64,000 nt of DNA, taken from Riptortus pedestris (lineage: Eukaryota; Arthropoda; Insecta; Hemiptera; Alydidae). Of the stretch, positions 10,998 to 22,093 are shown one piece after another. The notes below the pieces were generated by a model that was not told the DNA's origin, did not search any database, and saw nothing but the letters and a program-made list of their open reading frames with translations. The stretch is from positions 120,058,501-120,122,500 of the forward strand of contig CM032233.1 in the NCBI GenBank assembly GCA_019009955.1. The letters are read 5' to 3'. A program made the position numbers and the translations under genes. Each line of letters opens with the position of its first letter. The stretch's first letter is position 1.

Positions 10998-11184
10998 TTT
11001 TAGTTTTCGGCCTTCATTGAACTGCACTCCTCTTTCCATGTCAACAATAAGCTGTTATATTACGAACCACTAAATGTGAGGCCTAAATATTAAATATTGC
11101 TCTCTTTGAACTTTTAGCTCATGGGATAAATACGTGACGAAAAAGAGAAATCTGCTTAGTTAATGCAGCCCCTGCGTGACGGAC

Positions 11185-11644
11185 TTTTTTTATTCAATTG
11201 ACTAAACACCGGAAAAGCGCTACCCACATTCACCAGCACAAAATTTACTTATTTACTTATTGATCCACCTATTCGGGAATATAACCAACTCGAATAAGTG
11301 TGATATATGCGTGAGTGACCTCTGTGAAATGTTATTTATAAGAACATTGGCCATTTTGGTGCTCTCATATCCTGAATTAATCCAAATCTGTAGGAGTTTA
11401 ATGATGATATATCACGTAAATGGCGGTATAATGGATGTCCTTTAGACTTTACAAACTGAGCTCCCTATATTAGGGAGAAATCTATTAATGATACAGGTGG
11501 CCGGATCAACTCTCATTAGAGGAATCGTCAAATAAAGGCTGATTCAAAAGCCATTACTCGATTAATAGGATTCATATTTATGATTAGCTATCGTACTTAT
11601 GAAGCTCCTATGTCACTACATATCACAGTTCAAATTTCATTATT
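11185..11644. other. No recognisable feature
   Basis: Moderately AT-rich. The 61-residue frame at 11260-11445 has no recognisable motif. Confidence 0.4.
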
Positions 11645-11722
11645 AGCAGATTTCCCTTAAGGGAAAATTTCTTCAAATGTCCATCGATCCTACCCAGGAG
11701 ATGATGAAAATGAGGTCCGTTC

Positions 11723-11792
<70 letters not shown>

Positions 11793-12249
11793 CTGTTAAC
11801 ATTCTAGCGGTCGCAATTTTCGTTTGATCGTTACCAAACTCGATATTTAAACGTTTTATGCAAAACTAAAGATCAAATTCGTTAATGGCTGAAATCGAAC
11901 CAGTGGGAAGGGGGGTTTAGAGGGGAGGATTTTTGAAAATTCGAAATATCTCCGTTTCTATACGTCGGGTCGAAAAATTATATAGTATCAATCTTATTGC
12001 AAATTAAATTTACTATAAATAATGTGATAAACATGTATTCTGTATCTTGAATATTAACCGAGATATTTGCATTTTTCTGTTTTCAGCTTCTGAGATGAGA
12101 TCGGCTAACTTTGGGTCTAGTCGTGAGTTTCCGTCAAGAGCTAGTTCGGGCCGTTCCCGTAACTGTTTGCCTCTCTATTCTGAAATTTATCTATTGTAAA
12201 ACTTCACGTGGGTAATCCGCTTAGTTCACGCAGCCCCTGCGTGACGGAC
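11645..12249 (+). repeat. Family A, short form
   Basis: 605 bp from agcagatttcccttaaggg to gcgtgacggac. It lacks the segment between the 5' palindrome and tttcttcaaatgtcc, a 40-45 bp deletion relative to others. (TA)n lies at about 11729-11788. The 3' half keeps the short-form signature gagctagttcgggccgtt. Confidence 0.85.
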
Positions 12250-13130
12250 TTTTTTTTACGTATGATTAATGCTGAGAGAAAAATATATGTTTATTGGGAG
12301 ATGACATAAAGCTAGCATGATCGCAACACGTGAAAAAATTCCTTAGTTTACGCAGTTATTAGTCTATTGTAACATTTTCTCGTTATTCTATTTTCAGAGA
12401 GTGACAATATTTTTATACAGAAATTAAGGATTTCTTTCAACACCTGAATTGTTATGCCACAACTCATGAACCGATGTGGAACAAAACATTTTTTTTTTTT
12501 TTTTTAACATTTGCGTATTTGGTTTAATCTGTGGAAGATCGTCCTGAGCTAAAACTAGTCTGATAATCTTCACTATTTTAGCAGCCCTCTATATCAACCT
12601 CCGACAAATTACAACCACTATAATTTTATATAATAGATCACTATGTATTTGTAATAATTTCAATAACTCTAACCATAAAGTACTGAATTCCTCCGGTGGA
12701 CTTTATATTAAATTATCTCTACTTTGACCAATCAACATTCACACTTTTTTCGTTTTTTACTGTAAATATTTTAAATACGCAAGCCATTTATCAATATATA
12801 AGAAATATCAATAGTTCTCTTGAATCAAACATAAGAAGATTCGGAAATTGTAAATAACAAGACAGTTTCTTACTCCTTTTCGCAGATTCATTGATACTGA
12901 AAAACCACAAAATTATAAATATTTTTTCCAAGACAAGCAATCCCTTATTGTAATACATATTAGCTACTTCAAAATCTGGATCCCTAGGGAAAATCAAAAT
13001 TGCCTGAATTAATAAGATTGGTTCATATTGCCCGATGTAAAATTAAAAGTTAAAAGTTAGTTCCTTTGAAACTTATAGACATTATATGTCAGAGGGAGAG
13101 AGGTAGGGAGAAAAATGTATAAATACATCT
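12250..13130. other. No recognisable feature
   Basis: AT-rich. The segment at 12455-12550 (gccacaactcatgaaccgat, then a T-run) weakly resembles the flank of the LINE at 4290-4340 and may be another old retroposon end. No gene is seen. Confidence 0.35.
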
Positions 13131-14070
13131 AACAAGGGGAGTGCACGGTCTTCCCACCGCCGATTTGAACGATAATTTTTTAGTGAGTGTTTAGAATAAT
13201 GAAAAACAAATTCCGTTATATCGAGTGAACACAGTTCTCAAGCGTTCGTCTAAAAAAAAATTTTTTTTATTTATTTATTTATACAGGAGCACGCGCATCT
13301 TGGCGATTTGGCTCAAAGTTTCAGTAAAATGCAAAAGAAAATTATAGAAAAATAACAAAAACTGAAACAACAAATAAAAATTAAATACGACAAATAATCT
13401 TTAAATACTATTAATAAAGACAATTAATAAACATAAGATAAACAAACATCAACCAACATAAATAAACATTAGACTAGTAATAAAGACAATAATTTAAATA
13501 GTTTTAATAAAAAAATTATGTTATTCCTATATACTAGTACATTTATATTATTTTTTTTATATTTTATTTATTTAGTTTGTACCCCATAGCGATGGTGATT
13601 TGCATTATTAGGGAGATATATTTATTCCTTCATCTGCCTACCTTTTTTTAAAAAAAATTGTTAAATTATGCATAAAACTTCTTGAGGTGTTGCTAAAGCG
13701 CCTACTTCAGAGGGTTCCCGGTGACCCACTGGTTAGCCTCATATTTTTGTAACCACAAGATCTGGAGATCGAATCTCCCCCGGACTATTTTTTTCTGCAT
13801 TTTGTTTTACTTTTTGTTTCTGGGGCGTTTATTCAATATTAATATATAAATAAAAAGTTTGTTTTCAATTATTGGCATTTAGCTTTTAACGATTTATATA
13901 TATTTAATGAAATTTTATATGTAAATTCCAATGCTTTCTGTCATAAATATAATAGGTATAAGGAAATATTCATTATTATACTAGCAGTTTCGGAGTCACT
14001 TTTAAAATATTTAACTTGATGATAGTAAAATATAAATAGATATATTTATTAATTAAATTAAATTAAATTA
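13131..14070 (+). mobile_element. Unclassified long-TIR DNA transposon, left arm, broken
   Basis: Starts caaggggagtgcacgg, matching the left end at 24007 and, inverted, the right end at about 26840. It continues through gatttgaacgata, gcgttcgtcta, gtaaccacaagatctggagatcg and tattggcatttagc in the same order as the copy at 24003-26850. It is interrupted at 13263-13648 by another insertion, and no right terminal repeat is found nearby. Confidence 0.6.
13263..13648 (-). mobile_element. Retroposon insertion with target duplication, probable LINE 3' end
   Basis: Inserted in the long-TIR element. The A-rich target taaaaaaaaatt is repeated on both sides (13251-13262 and about 13649-13659), and removing the insert restores the sequence seen at 24126-24150. 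The insert begins tttatttatttatttata on the plus strand, which would be an A-rich 3' tail on the minus strand. It has no coding sequence. Confidence 0.5.
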
Positions 14071-14074
14071 AATA

Positions 14075-14399
14075 GACATAAAAATATTTTTTAACAGCTT
14101 TATGCTTTAGAGTTATGTTTTCATTTTGCTTGGCTATGAATCACTAACGTATATTTCTATCATCAAGTTAAAAATGTTATCAAGCGTCTCCAAAACTGCT
14201 CCTAATTGATTGAACAGAATCGCAAAATATCATCCAGAGAGGATTGTATCAAAATTCATTCTATACTTCAACACTATTGTCAACCACAATAAAATTTGAA
14301 ACTTGACGATAGAAATATACGCTAGTGACGCAACGCCAAGCATAATGAAAATATAGCTCTAATGTACAAAACTGTATTACGTCAGAATATTTTTATGTC
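14075..14399. mobile_element. Fold-back MITE with TA flanks
   Basis: About 100-bp imperfect terminal inverted repeats, GACATAAAAATATT on the left and AATATTTTTATGTC on the right. They extend through the ttcattttgcttggc / gccaagcataatgaa region to the catcaagtt / aacttgacg region and are flanked by TA on both sides. The middle (14155-14290) matches the reading frame at 25985-26140, so the element is a deletion derivative of, or has captured, that sequence. Confidence 0.65.
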
Positions 14400-14401
14400 T
14401 A

Positions 14402-15599
14402 GAGCTAGAAACTTTTAAATATGTTTATTAATTGTAAAATAAAATAATTGCAAATAAACGAGTAAAATTATATAAAACTGATTAAAAATACTATCAAAAT
14501 ATTCGCGTTATTATTGATAATTGTCATATTTCTTGTATAATATCAAATATTTCCGTATAAAGTCTAAGGGAGGTTAAATAAATGAAATGTCAAACCGACT
14601 TCAAATCATATCTTATTCTTTTTTACGTACAAACCAAAGAGGTCCTCTGGCTGCTGTTGTTTCTTAATAAAATAGTTTACATTCAACATAAATAGGAAAC
14701 AAATAAATTTAACTACAATTAAATATATATATTTTATACAAAACCGAAGAAAAGCATGTTGTCGTTGTCTTTAAAATCTACAATTGGACAATTTACAAAA
14801 TTTGGAAATTTGATTGGCTAAAAACAATTTTCCGATAGATCACAGAGAAACTAAGGTGTAAAATCAAAAACAACTGATACCCAAATCCATATTTCACCAA
14901 CCCTAATAATAATTGGATTGCACTGACCGAATTATATTTTCTTCACAATCTTTAGAAGTGAGAAAATTTACATTAGGAAAAGAATAAAGGAAAGCGCTTG
15001 TCCATGTCTTCTAAAAGAGTTTATACAAAAATAAAATTAATGTCATTTTAAAATACCATCCAGGGACTGGTTGGCTTGGAGGTGTTGAGCTGGGGAGAGG
15101 GAAAACCAGCCGTCAACTTGTATTATATACTTTAACTGTTAATTCAATTAGCCTCAGGCTTTTTAGGGAAATGCCTCTTTCCTTCGCCCTCTGACTAATC
15201 TCATCGAAATTAATTTAAAATACTGTTCCCTTTGTCAAATTTACTTAATTTAATTAATGTGTGTTCCGAGGCCAAAACCCCTTTCATTAACAGCCTGAAT
15301 ACCTCCAGATTATTTTCAGTTGTCGAGTAAATATTGTATTTGAGCCAGCATTAATTTCAATAAGACAACAATTAAGAACTCGACTATGCTTGGCCAACTG
15401 TCTGTTGTACTACATGTCTCTCTTCCAGCTTTCAGTTTTACAGATAACAGCTTTGGAAATCAACCATTCAGTGTGGAAACATACGGTGGAGCTGAGTAGA
15501 CTAAATGCATTTCTCTTCAGCAAGAACTTCACATATATTAGGGAAATAAAATGAGTTTATTTCCAGTAAATGTTATGCCATGTTATAATGGCAGCTTGC
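14402..15599. other. No recognisable feature
   Basis: AT-rich to 15060. 15060-15550 is less AT-rich but has no open frame or repeat I recognise. Confidence 0.4.
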
Positions 15600-15630
15600 A
15601 TGAAATCTGCTTAGTCTAAGCAGCCCCTGC
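15600..15630 (+). repeat. Family A 3'-end stub
   Basis: tgaaatctgcttagtctaagcagcccctgc is the family A inner inverted repeat plus hairpin. It is truncated exactly where Jockey sequence begins. Confidence 0.6.
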
Positions 15631-16410
15631 TACTATTATCCTGTGGATGCAGGAGTTCCCCAGGGCAGTGGCCTGGGACTAATACTGTATCTCATATACA
15701 CATCTGACATCTCTACATCACCAACAACTCTCCTAGCTACCTATGCAGATGCCACAACAATCCTTTCATCCGATCCCGATCCTATTACCGTTTCGAAGAA
15801 TCTCCAATTCCACTTAACCGAGATTGAAAAATGGCGCAATCCTTGGCGCATAAAGATAAACGAACGCAAATCTCACCGTATCACTTTTTCCCTCCGGCGA
15901 AGTTCCTGTCCTCTAGTTCATTTTAACAATATTCCTTAACCACTAACAGATTGTGCACGCTACCTTGGACTTCATTTGGACACCAGACTTACTTGGAAAT
16001 CCCACACAATAATTAAAAGACAGGAACTAAATAGACGATTCGGACACCTTTACGGAGTGCTAAACAGAAGATATCACTCGTCTACCGAAAACAAACTAAC
16101 AATATACGAGTTACTACTAAAACCAATAAGGACTTACGGAATAGAAGTGTGGGGTACAGCAAAACCATCGAATATCAGACGCATCTAGACTTTCCAATCC
16201 AAACTCCTGCGCACCATAGTAGATGCTCCATATTATTCTACAAACCACACCCTTCATAAAGATCTTAATATCCCATTTGTAAAGGACCTAATTCCCTTAA
16301 GATTCAAAAAATTCCACAGCAGGCGGTCCAATCATCCTAATCCAGAAGTCCTAGCCCTTTCCAGTACCACTCATCCATATTCCTCTCCACGGCGCCTCAA
16401 GAGACAATGA
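15631..16410 (+). pseudogene. Jockey-clade reverse transcriptase, C-terminal half
   Basis: One frame runs from 15631 to TGA 16408-16410, about 259 codons, interrupted by only two stops (15937-15939 TAA and 16186-16188 TAG) and no frameshift. It shows VPQGSGLGLILY (RT motif 4), the active-site region TYADA, where functional enzymes have YADD, then WRIKINERKSHRITF and ARYLGLHLDTRLTWKSH. It ends with the Jockey C-terminal segment NKLTIYELLLKPIRTYGIEVWGTA and the RNHT/NHPNPEV-like tail. The lost second Asp and the stops make it inactive. The enzyme would have copied LINE RNA at a nicked target. Clade assignment is from motif pattern. Confidence 0.85.
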
Positions 16411-16650
16411 CCCAGAGATCTCCTATAGAAGTGTAAAGTGAAGTGATAGTAGCTTCTATTTTCTTATCAAGTGCCATTCCTCCTTAGCTCTTGACTTCCT
16501 TGCCAGGCAGGGAGAGGCTGCTCCTCTCATTGTGGTGAAGGAGTGTTGCTTCTGTCGAGAGTGATGGAGGACGATTGTATTGTACAAATGACAAATTACC
16601 AAATGCCTTTTAAAATCAGACTGTAATATTCTTAATATAATAAAATAAAG
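15631..16650 (+). mobile_element. Jockey-type LINE, 5'-truncated
   Basis: Contains the last part of the reverse transcriptase frame (15631-16410) and a 3' UTR of about 230 bp ending in aataaaataaag. The 3' UTR is shared with shorter copies at 31423-31562 (minus) and 62105-62445 (plus), so all three are insertions of one LINE family. The 5' junction abuts a family A 3' end. I found no convincing target duplication here. Confidence 0.8.
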
Positions 16651-16729
16651 TAAAACATATTTTTTAATAGATTTAATACATTTGGAGGGAGCAACAAAGA
16701 ATTAAAACTCTCCCTCACAAAAAAAATAC

Positions 16730-17065
16730 TATGTAATCATGACTTTAAACATTAGTTCATTTGAAATGTTACATCATAAAGTGATACTTGGAAGAGTGGG
16801 AGTAGGGGATTTACTGAAGGCTGAAACCCCAAGAATACAAATAAACATATTTATATTCGAGCTAGAGAAAAGTAAACAGAACAAAAACTGCAGGAAACTA
16901 CTTTATTAACCAAGCTGGCTTTACACATTGAATTTTTCGATTCAATGAGTAACCGCAGATACACTTACAAATTCACATTCTACCAATCTCTAAACCCCCA
17001 CATTTGTCCTGCTCCAGTTTCACTGATAACGAACTTCGTGCTTATAAAGCTAAACGATTTTTGTA
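16730..17065 (-). repeat. Family A, degraded internal fragment
   Basis: Reverse family A signatures are recognisable in order: gtgggagtaggggatttactgaaggctgaa, gaatttttcgattc, aaccccc, tttcactgataacgaactt. Both termini are lost. Confidence 0.5.
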
Positions 17066-17293
17066 AAGCTTGTTTTACTTAATTTCATTTCCAGCCGCGA
17101 TGCCATCTCTGAAAAGCAATTTTTCTCCCTTATTCCTCTCATTATTAGCAGATTTCCCTTAAGGGAAATCAGCTATTGAGGTTGTACTCATGACGGAATT
17201 TTCGAAATTTTTCTTCAAATGTCCATCGATCCTACCCAGGAGATGACGAAAATGAGGTCCGTTCAAAAACTGTATATTATATTATCTATATCT

Positions 17294-17341
<48 letters not shown>

Positions 17342-17356
17342 ATATATATATATATA

Positions 17357-18637
17357 GGGTTGGGGAAAAAGTAATTTCGGTTTATCCCAATAGTCGCGTA
17401 TCAAAGTCGCTTATCTCTTGGAATCGTTATTCAGTGAAGCCATACTATACCACGTTTGAAATGTCATAGTCCATAGGATATTCCAAATATCTCTACAGTT
17501 TCATTCATTTACTCAGTCAAACGTTATTGCGCTTTGAAAATGGAGATTCCAGAAGGCCATTTTCGTCATTTATTGCTTATTTACTTCCGAAAAGGGATAA
17601 ATGCAGCTCAGGCTCATCGAAAATTGTGTGGTGTTTATGGTGATGCCTGTTTAAGTGAACGTCAGTGTCAGAACTGGTTTGCTCGATTTCGTTCCGGAAA
17701 TTTTGACCTTAATGATGAACCTCGCCCTGGCAGGCCAATTGTTGAACAAGTCGATGAAATTCTTCAAAACATTGAGGTAGACCGACACATATCATCTCTT
17801 GGCATCGCTATGGAGCTAAACATCGACCATAAAACAGTTTTGACCCATTTACATAAGAATGGATACCAAAAGAAGCTCAATATATGGGTTCCACACGAAT
17901 TAACTGTAAAAATTTAATGGACAGAGTTTCCATTTGTGAATCGCTGGTGAAACGAAATGAAATCGAGCCATTTTTGAAAAGAATGATTACAGGTGATGAA
18001 AAGTGGATCACGTACGACAATAATGTGCGAAAAAGATCGTGATCGAAACCCGGAAAAACTTCACAAACAGTGGCAAAGCCAGGATTGACACTAAGGAAGT
18101 TGATGGTGAGTGTTTGGTGGGATTGGAAAGGCATTGTTCATCATGAGCTGCTCAAACCTGGCCAAACAATTGATTCAACTCTCTACTGCCAACAACTAAT
18201 ACGGTTGAACGGAGATTCAAGAAAAACGGCCAGAATTGATCAATAGGAACGGCGTTGTATTCCATCACGACAATGATAGACCACACACATCTTTGGTGAC
18301 TCGGCAAAAATTACGAGAGTTTGGCTGGGAAGTTTTGATGCATCCACCATACAGCCCAGACCTTGCACCGTCTGACTACCACTTGTTTCGTTCTCTTCAG
18401 AACTCTATTAATGGTGTAAAGTTGGAATCAAAAGAGGCTTGTGAAAATCACTTGATTCAGTTTTTCGCCCAGAAATCACAGAACTTCTATCGTGAATGTA
18501 TAATGGTTTTACCGAAAAAAAGGCAAAAGGTCATCGATCAAAACGGCGCATATATCATTGATTAATATCTAAAATTTATATAAATAAATGCGCTGTGAAA
18601 AACATGAAAAATACCGAAATTACTTTTTCCCCAACCC
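17357..18637 (+). mobile_element. mariner transposon, full length but dead
   Basis: 1281 bp between TA dinucleotides. Terminal inverted repeats are GGGTTGGGGAAAAAGTAATT (left) and AATTACTTTTTCCCCAACCC (right), extending to about 25 bp. It sits inside the (TA)n of a family A copy, so the exact TA duplicated cannot be singled out. Size and layout are typical of mariner: about 180 bp 5' UTR, one transposase frame, about 70 bp 3' UTR. Confidence 0.95.
17540..18565 (+). pseudogene. mariner transposase, D,D34D type, disrupted
   Basis: Start chosen at the ATG at 17540 (MEIPEGHF). The N-terminal third holds the paired helix-turn-helix DNA-binding part, with SERQCQNWFARFRSG, then DEPRPGRP. Next come the linker motif WVPHEL, the first catalytic Asp in TGDEKWITYDN, the second in HHDND and the third in SPDLAPSDYHLF. 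I count 34 residues between the last two Asp, the mariner D34D signature. A one-base deletion near 17912 breaks the frame right after WVPHELTV. A premature TGA follows in the KRS(W) region near 18040, and a further frameshift lies before LINRNG near 18215. Length otherwise matches the family's roughly 345 residues. It would have cut and pasted the element at TA sites. Confidence 0.92.
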
Positions 18638-19249
18638 TATATATATAAATATATCTATCTATCTATATATTTGTCTGTTACCGCTCTTGCGGTCGCAATT
18701 TTTGTTTGATCGTTACCAAACTCGATATTTAGTCGTTTTATGTAAAAAGAAAGATCAAGTTCGTTAACAACTGAAATCGGACCAGTGGGAGGGGGGGTTT
18801 AGGGGGAGGATTTTCGAAAATTCGAAATATCTCCGTTACTATACGTCGGACCGAAAAATTGTACAAAATCAATCTTATTGCAAATTAAATTTACTATAAA
18901 TATTGTTGTATACATGTTTTCTCTATCTTGAATATTAACCGAGATATTTGCATTTGTATTCTGCGTGTGGTCACCAGTAGGCTATGTTCGGACTTTCCGC
19001 CGAGAGCTCTGGCGGCCGTTTCCATAACTATATCCCTCGTGAATAGGTTTAGAGGTTAGGTTAACTGTTTTTTGGGGCTAGAAACTACTGGGTTATTACG
19101 CCCTAAATAATGTTTTAGGTTTAGAGGTTTCTTACTACTACAGTTGTTATTAGGCAGATTTCTCTATTGTAAAACTTCACGTGGGAAATCTGCTTAGTTT
19201 ACGCAGCCCCTGCGTGTCGGACTTTTATTTTATGATAGTGTAAAAAAAT

Positions 19250-19463
19250 AATAAAGAAATCCGTTCAGGAAACTAATTTTGGTTTGCTAACTACGGCAAA
19301 CTAAGTATTTTTGGCATAATAGCTCCTACGATTATTGGCACTGTTAGAAATTAGCTATTTCTTGAACTATCAATTGAAGTTGATCTCATGAAAAGAGTTT
19401 TGAACAGGTTCTTCAAATGCCAATCAATTCTACCTAGGTGATAACGAAAATGAGGTCAGTTAC

Positions 19464-19516
<53 letters not shown>
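19250..19516 (+). repeat. Family A-related 5' end with alternative leader, then (TA)n
   Basis: Same leader as 8500-8600 (ggcaaactaagtatttttggcataatagctc). It continues into ttcttcaaatgccaatcaattctacctaggtgataacgaaaatgagg and (TA)n to 19516. No family A interior follows the TA run. Confidence 0.55.
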
Positions 19517-19520
<4 letters not shown>

Positions 19521-19711
19521 AATGTGTTCTGCAGTGTCATTCCATCAATTTATTGACAAGCTTAGCCCTCTTCTAAGTAGTAGCTTCCACACAAATAGGT
19601 AATACTTGCTTTGGTGTTCAAGCTTGATTACTATAAAAATTAAATATGTACGAAAAAAAACAACGCGAAACTCTCAGCCTAATCAGTCCGGGTTTCCTAG
19701 TACTTCTAAAA

Positions 19712-20259
19712 AGCCCGTCACACCGAGGCAGATTTCCCACCATCTGCATACTGGTAAAACCATCATGAATATAAAGTGAATAAATACAAACGGTAACGAG
19801 AAATCATTCAGTTAATTTACAGGTTAATAATCTCTACTACGGAAAGTGTCTGAATTGTAAACAAACTGGTCTGCCAACCTCGTAGACCTGAATAGATAGA
19901 TTGAAATATTCTATACCGGAAAGAAAAACAATTAACGAAATATATCTGAATATAAAGTAATAATTGTATTGGAAACTGTTAACTATATCTTGTACTGCAG
20001 TTTATAATGAGTCAGAATAATGTTTATCCTAATCACTCATATTTTAGGAATCCAAGAACAAAAGAAGGGGGGAATCAACAGTATTTGCATATATCTCACA
20101 AGGTTAAAGTTCAATGAAAACAATATTAAGTATTTAACTTTATAATAACGTGGTTCATGATATAACAGCTTATTATTAATATGACATGAGTAGTTTGCTG
20201 AAAGTCGAAAACTATGAAATTAAAAGATTAATATTGATGATCCCTTGAGGGAAATCTAC
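19712..20259 (-). repeat. Family A, internally deleted
   Basis: 3' end gcccgtcacaccgaggcagatttccc, long-form body to aaaactatgaaattaaaag, then straight to the 5' palindrome gatcccttgagggaaatctact. About half of the unit, including (TA)n, is missing. 19517-19711 shows nothing recognisable. Confidence 0.7.
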
Positions 20260-20737
20260 TAAATATCAATTATGTAAAGAAACCTAAATAGTTCCAGGGA
20301 AATTACAGTTGCGGTGTTATTACAGAAACTTTGAGGGTGGAAACAGTAAAATGCCATCTTCTAAAATTTGAAAATTGAAAATATGGTATATTTGATGAGT
20401 ACACAATGATAGCATTCTAACAATATTGTATTAAAGCATGAGGGTAGTTTATCACCCCCTTTTTTTCCCACATAGGAGTAATTTATTTGAATACATGATC
20501 CATTGCCACATGGCATATTACATGTATAATTGTGTTTACATTTTAATTTTACAATATATGCACGTTAATCAACCATCTAATCAAATATAATATAAACAAA
20601 AATATAATAATAATAATAAAATATTAAAATAAGTAAGATAATTACAAATAAAATGAATAAATGAAATGAAAAATTTAAAAAAAAATCAATTAAAGTTCAA
20701 GTCAACCGATGTTTACTTTGAGGGTCTATGTAAAGTA

Positions 20738-20948
20738 TGCGAGTTAAAGCGTTGACCTTTATCTCACATGGTAAACCTAGAGTGGCGAGTTCGATTCTCG
20801 CCTGGGCAAAGGAAATTATTTAGTGACGAAATTCATTAAATAACGTCCTAAAATCCCACCCTGGCTAGAAAAGGGTGGTAACCTGTAGATAACCCGTCCC
20901 GATTAGCCTAAGTTGCAAAAAGTGGACGTTAATAAATAAATAAATAAA
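20738..20948 (+). mobile_element. tRNA-derived SINE (copy 1), with target duplication
   Basis: The head contains a polymerase III B-box-like gagttcgattctcgcc in a tRNA-like context. It is followed by the body aatcccaccctggctagaaaagggtgg and the tail cgttaataaataaataaat. It is flanked by tctatg(t/c)aaagta at 20725-20737 and 20949-20961, a 13-bp target duplication with one mismatch. Other copies lie at 52620-52840 and 27424-27545. Confidence 0.85.
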
Positions 20949-21007
20949 TCTATGCAAAGTAAATATATTGAATTATAAGTCTCATTTCTCACAATCAACT
21001 TTACATT

Positions 21008-21226
21008 CTAATGTATTTTTGCGATATCCATATCTATACTTTTGATAAACTTTATAAGTTCTTTATTATATTTATTAAAAATAATATGGGGTGGTTCTGA
21101 CCAACTATATCCTTTTAAAATTATGTTCATTATTAAATTAGATCTATTTTGATTGAATGTTGAACAGTCATCTAAGTATATGTAAACACGTTTGTGTTGT
21201 CTGCGAGTCGCAAGTACATTTATCAT
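21008..21226 (-). pseudogene. LINE ORF2-like C-terminal fragment
   Basis: A 72-residue frame. QNRSNLIMNIILKG, then PPHIIFNKYNKELIKFIKSIDMDI resembles the last segment of I-type LINE ORF2 proteins (R-x-L, then a P-x-I-x-nk stretch and a final F-I helix). No catalytic part is present, and the assignment is tentative. Confidence 0.4.
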
Positions 21227-21400
21227 TGTCTTGAATTTTAAATATTCTTAAATAATGTCTTGTCTTTTCCGTTAGAAATTGTGTGCATTTGTGATGGTGA
21301 CTCTTAATTGTGTTGTAGTTGTTGTGAGTTATATTTGGTATGTATTGATGTAAGCTTTAAGATTTGTTTATTGCCCATAAAAAGTTAAGAACTGTAACAT

Positions 21401-22093
21401 AATAATGTAGATTTAGATCTACAGGTTGTAATAGTGTAAGATTAGGGGACGCAAGAATAAGTGGCTTTGAGGGTAACAACGGCCCTTAAAAAGACTCTTA
21501 CACAAGATGTTGTTCAAGGAAACTTAATCGGAACGAGACAACTAGGGATATGTTTAATGTAGGCAGCCAATAGAGGTGTATACTCGACATTAGAGGGAGA
21601 CTGTTTGCGGCTGGTCTAATGAAAGCTCTTGCTGGTTTTAGAAATTCGATTACTGCCTCCAGAGGTGGGGTAGTGCCTTGGAGAGAATTCGGCAAGGTAG
21701 AGGACTCTCCTAACCAGGGGAAATGTAAAGCTGTTTAATTTCCAAGCCCCTAACACGGTCTAATTCCAATCTCTTTCCGTGTCTACCTCAAGCCGCTCCT
21801 CCACAATTTCGCCTCCTCCAAATAATACCTTCCAGCTACCCCAGTTTCCAATGTCTCGCCTTCCGGGCTTACCACTTCTCCGTACAGTAGAAAAGCTACC
21901 CAAGCAACAGACTCGTATTTGAGAAAAAATATTTTAACTATATCGTCGAAATGTGACCTCAATTCAATTCTCAAGCAACGACCCCAATGTTTTAGATGAA
22001 AAACACGTAAAGTTATGTCCAATGATATATTTTCCTCTACATGCTTCACGTCCTCTATAACGCCTCATTAGGAGTAAAACACCATTAGAAAAT
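21401..22093. other. No recognisable feature
   Basis: 21430-22060 is less AT-rich than its surroundings. The reverse-strand frames 21498-21695 and 21783-22049 carry no motif I can identify. I cannot say whether this is unique sequence or an unknown repeat. Confidence 0.35.

Larger units (their letters stand above)
8764..11184 (+). repeat. Family A, long form, with two insertions inside
   Basis: 5' end at 8764 (agccccttaagg, aaatcagctattgaggttg). The outer copy is interrupted by family B (8897 to about 9980), resumes at cgaaactcgatatataag, and contains a local duplication near 10150-10380. It is interrupted again by a short family A copy (10381-10997), resumes at ttttagttttcggcc, and ends at gcgtgacggac, 11184. 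Confidence 0.75.
17157..19222 (+). repeat. Family A, short form, split by a mariner element
   Basis: Starts agcagatttcccttaagggaaatcagc and ends cagcccctgcgtgtcggac at 19222. Without the mariner at 17357-18637 the copy is about 0.78 kb. It keeps the short-form ending (ggactttccgccgagagctctggcggccg) plus an extra segment with taggtttagaggttaggtt that other short copies lack. Confidence 0.85.
20460..21400 (-). mobile_element. I-like LINE, 3' portion, split by a SINE
   Basis: The reverse-strand coding tail (to 21008) is followed by an AT-rich 3' UTR with (aat)n-like tracts to about 20460. The SINE at 20738-20948 interrupts the UTR. Upstream, decayed coding sequence can be followed to about 21390 with stops. 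Confidence 0.45.

Noticed and set aside
20738..20815. Possible tRNA gene
   Set aside because: Only the B box region is tRNA-like. The arm pairing is poor and the same body and tail recur elsewhere, so it is a SINE head.
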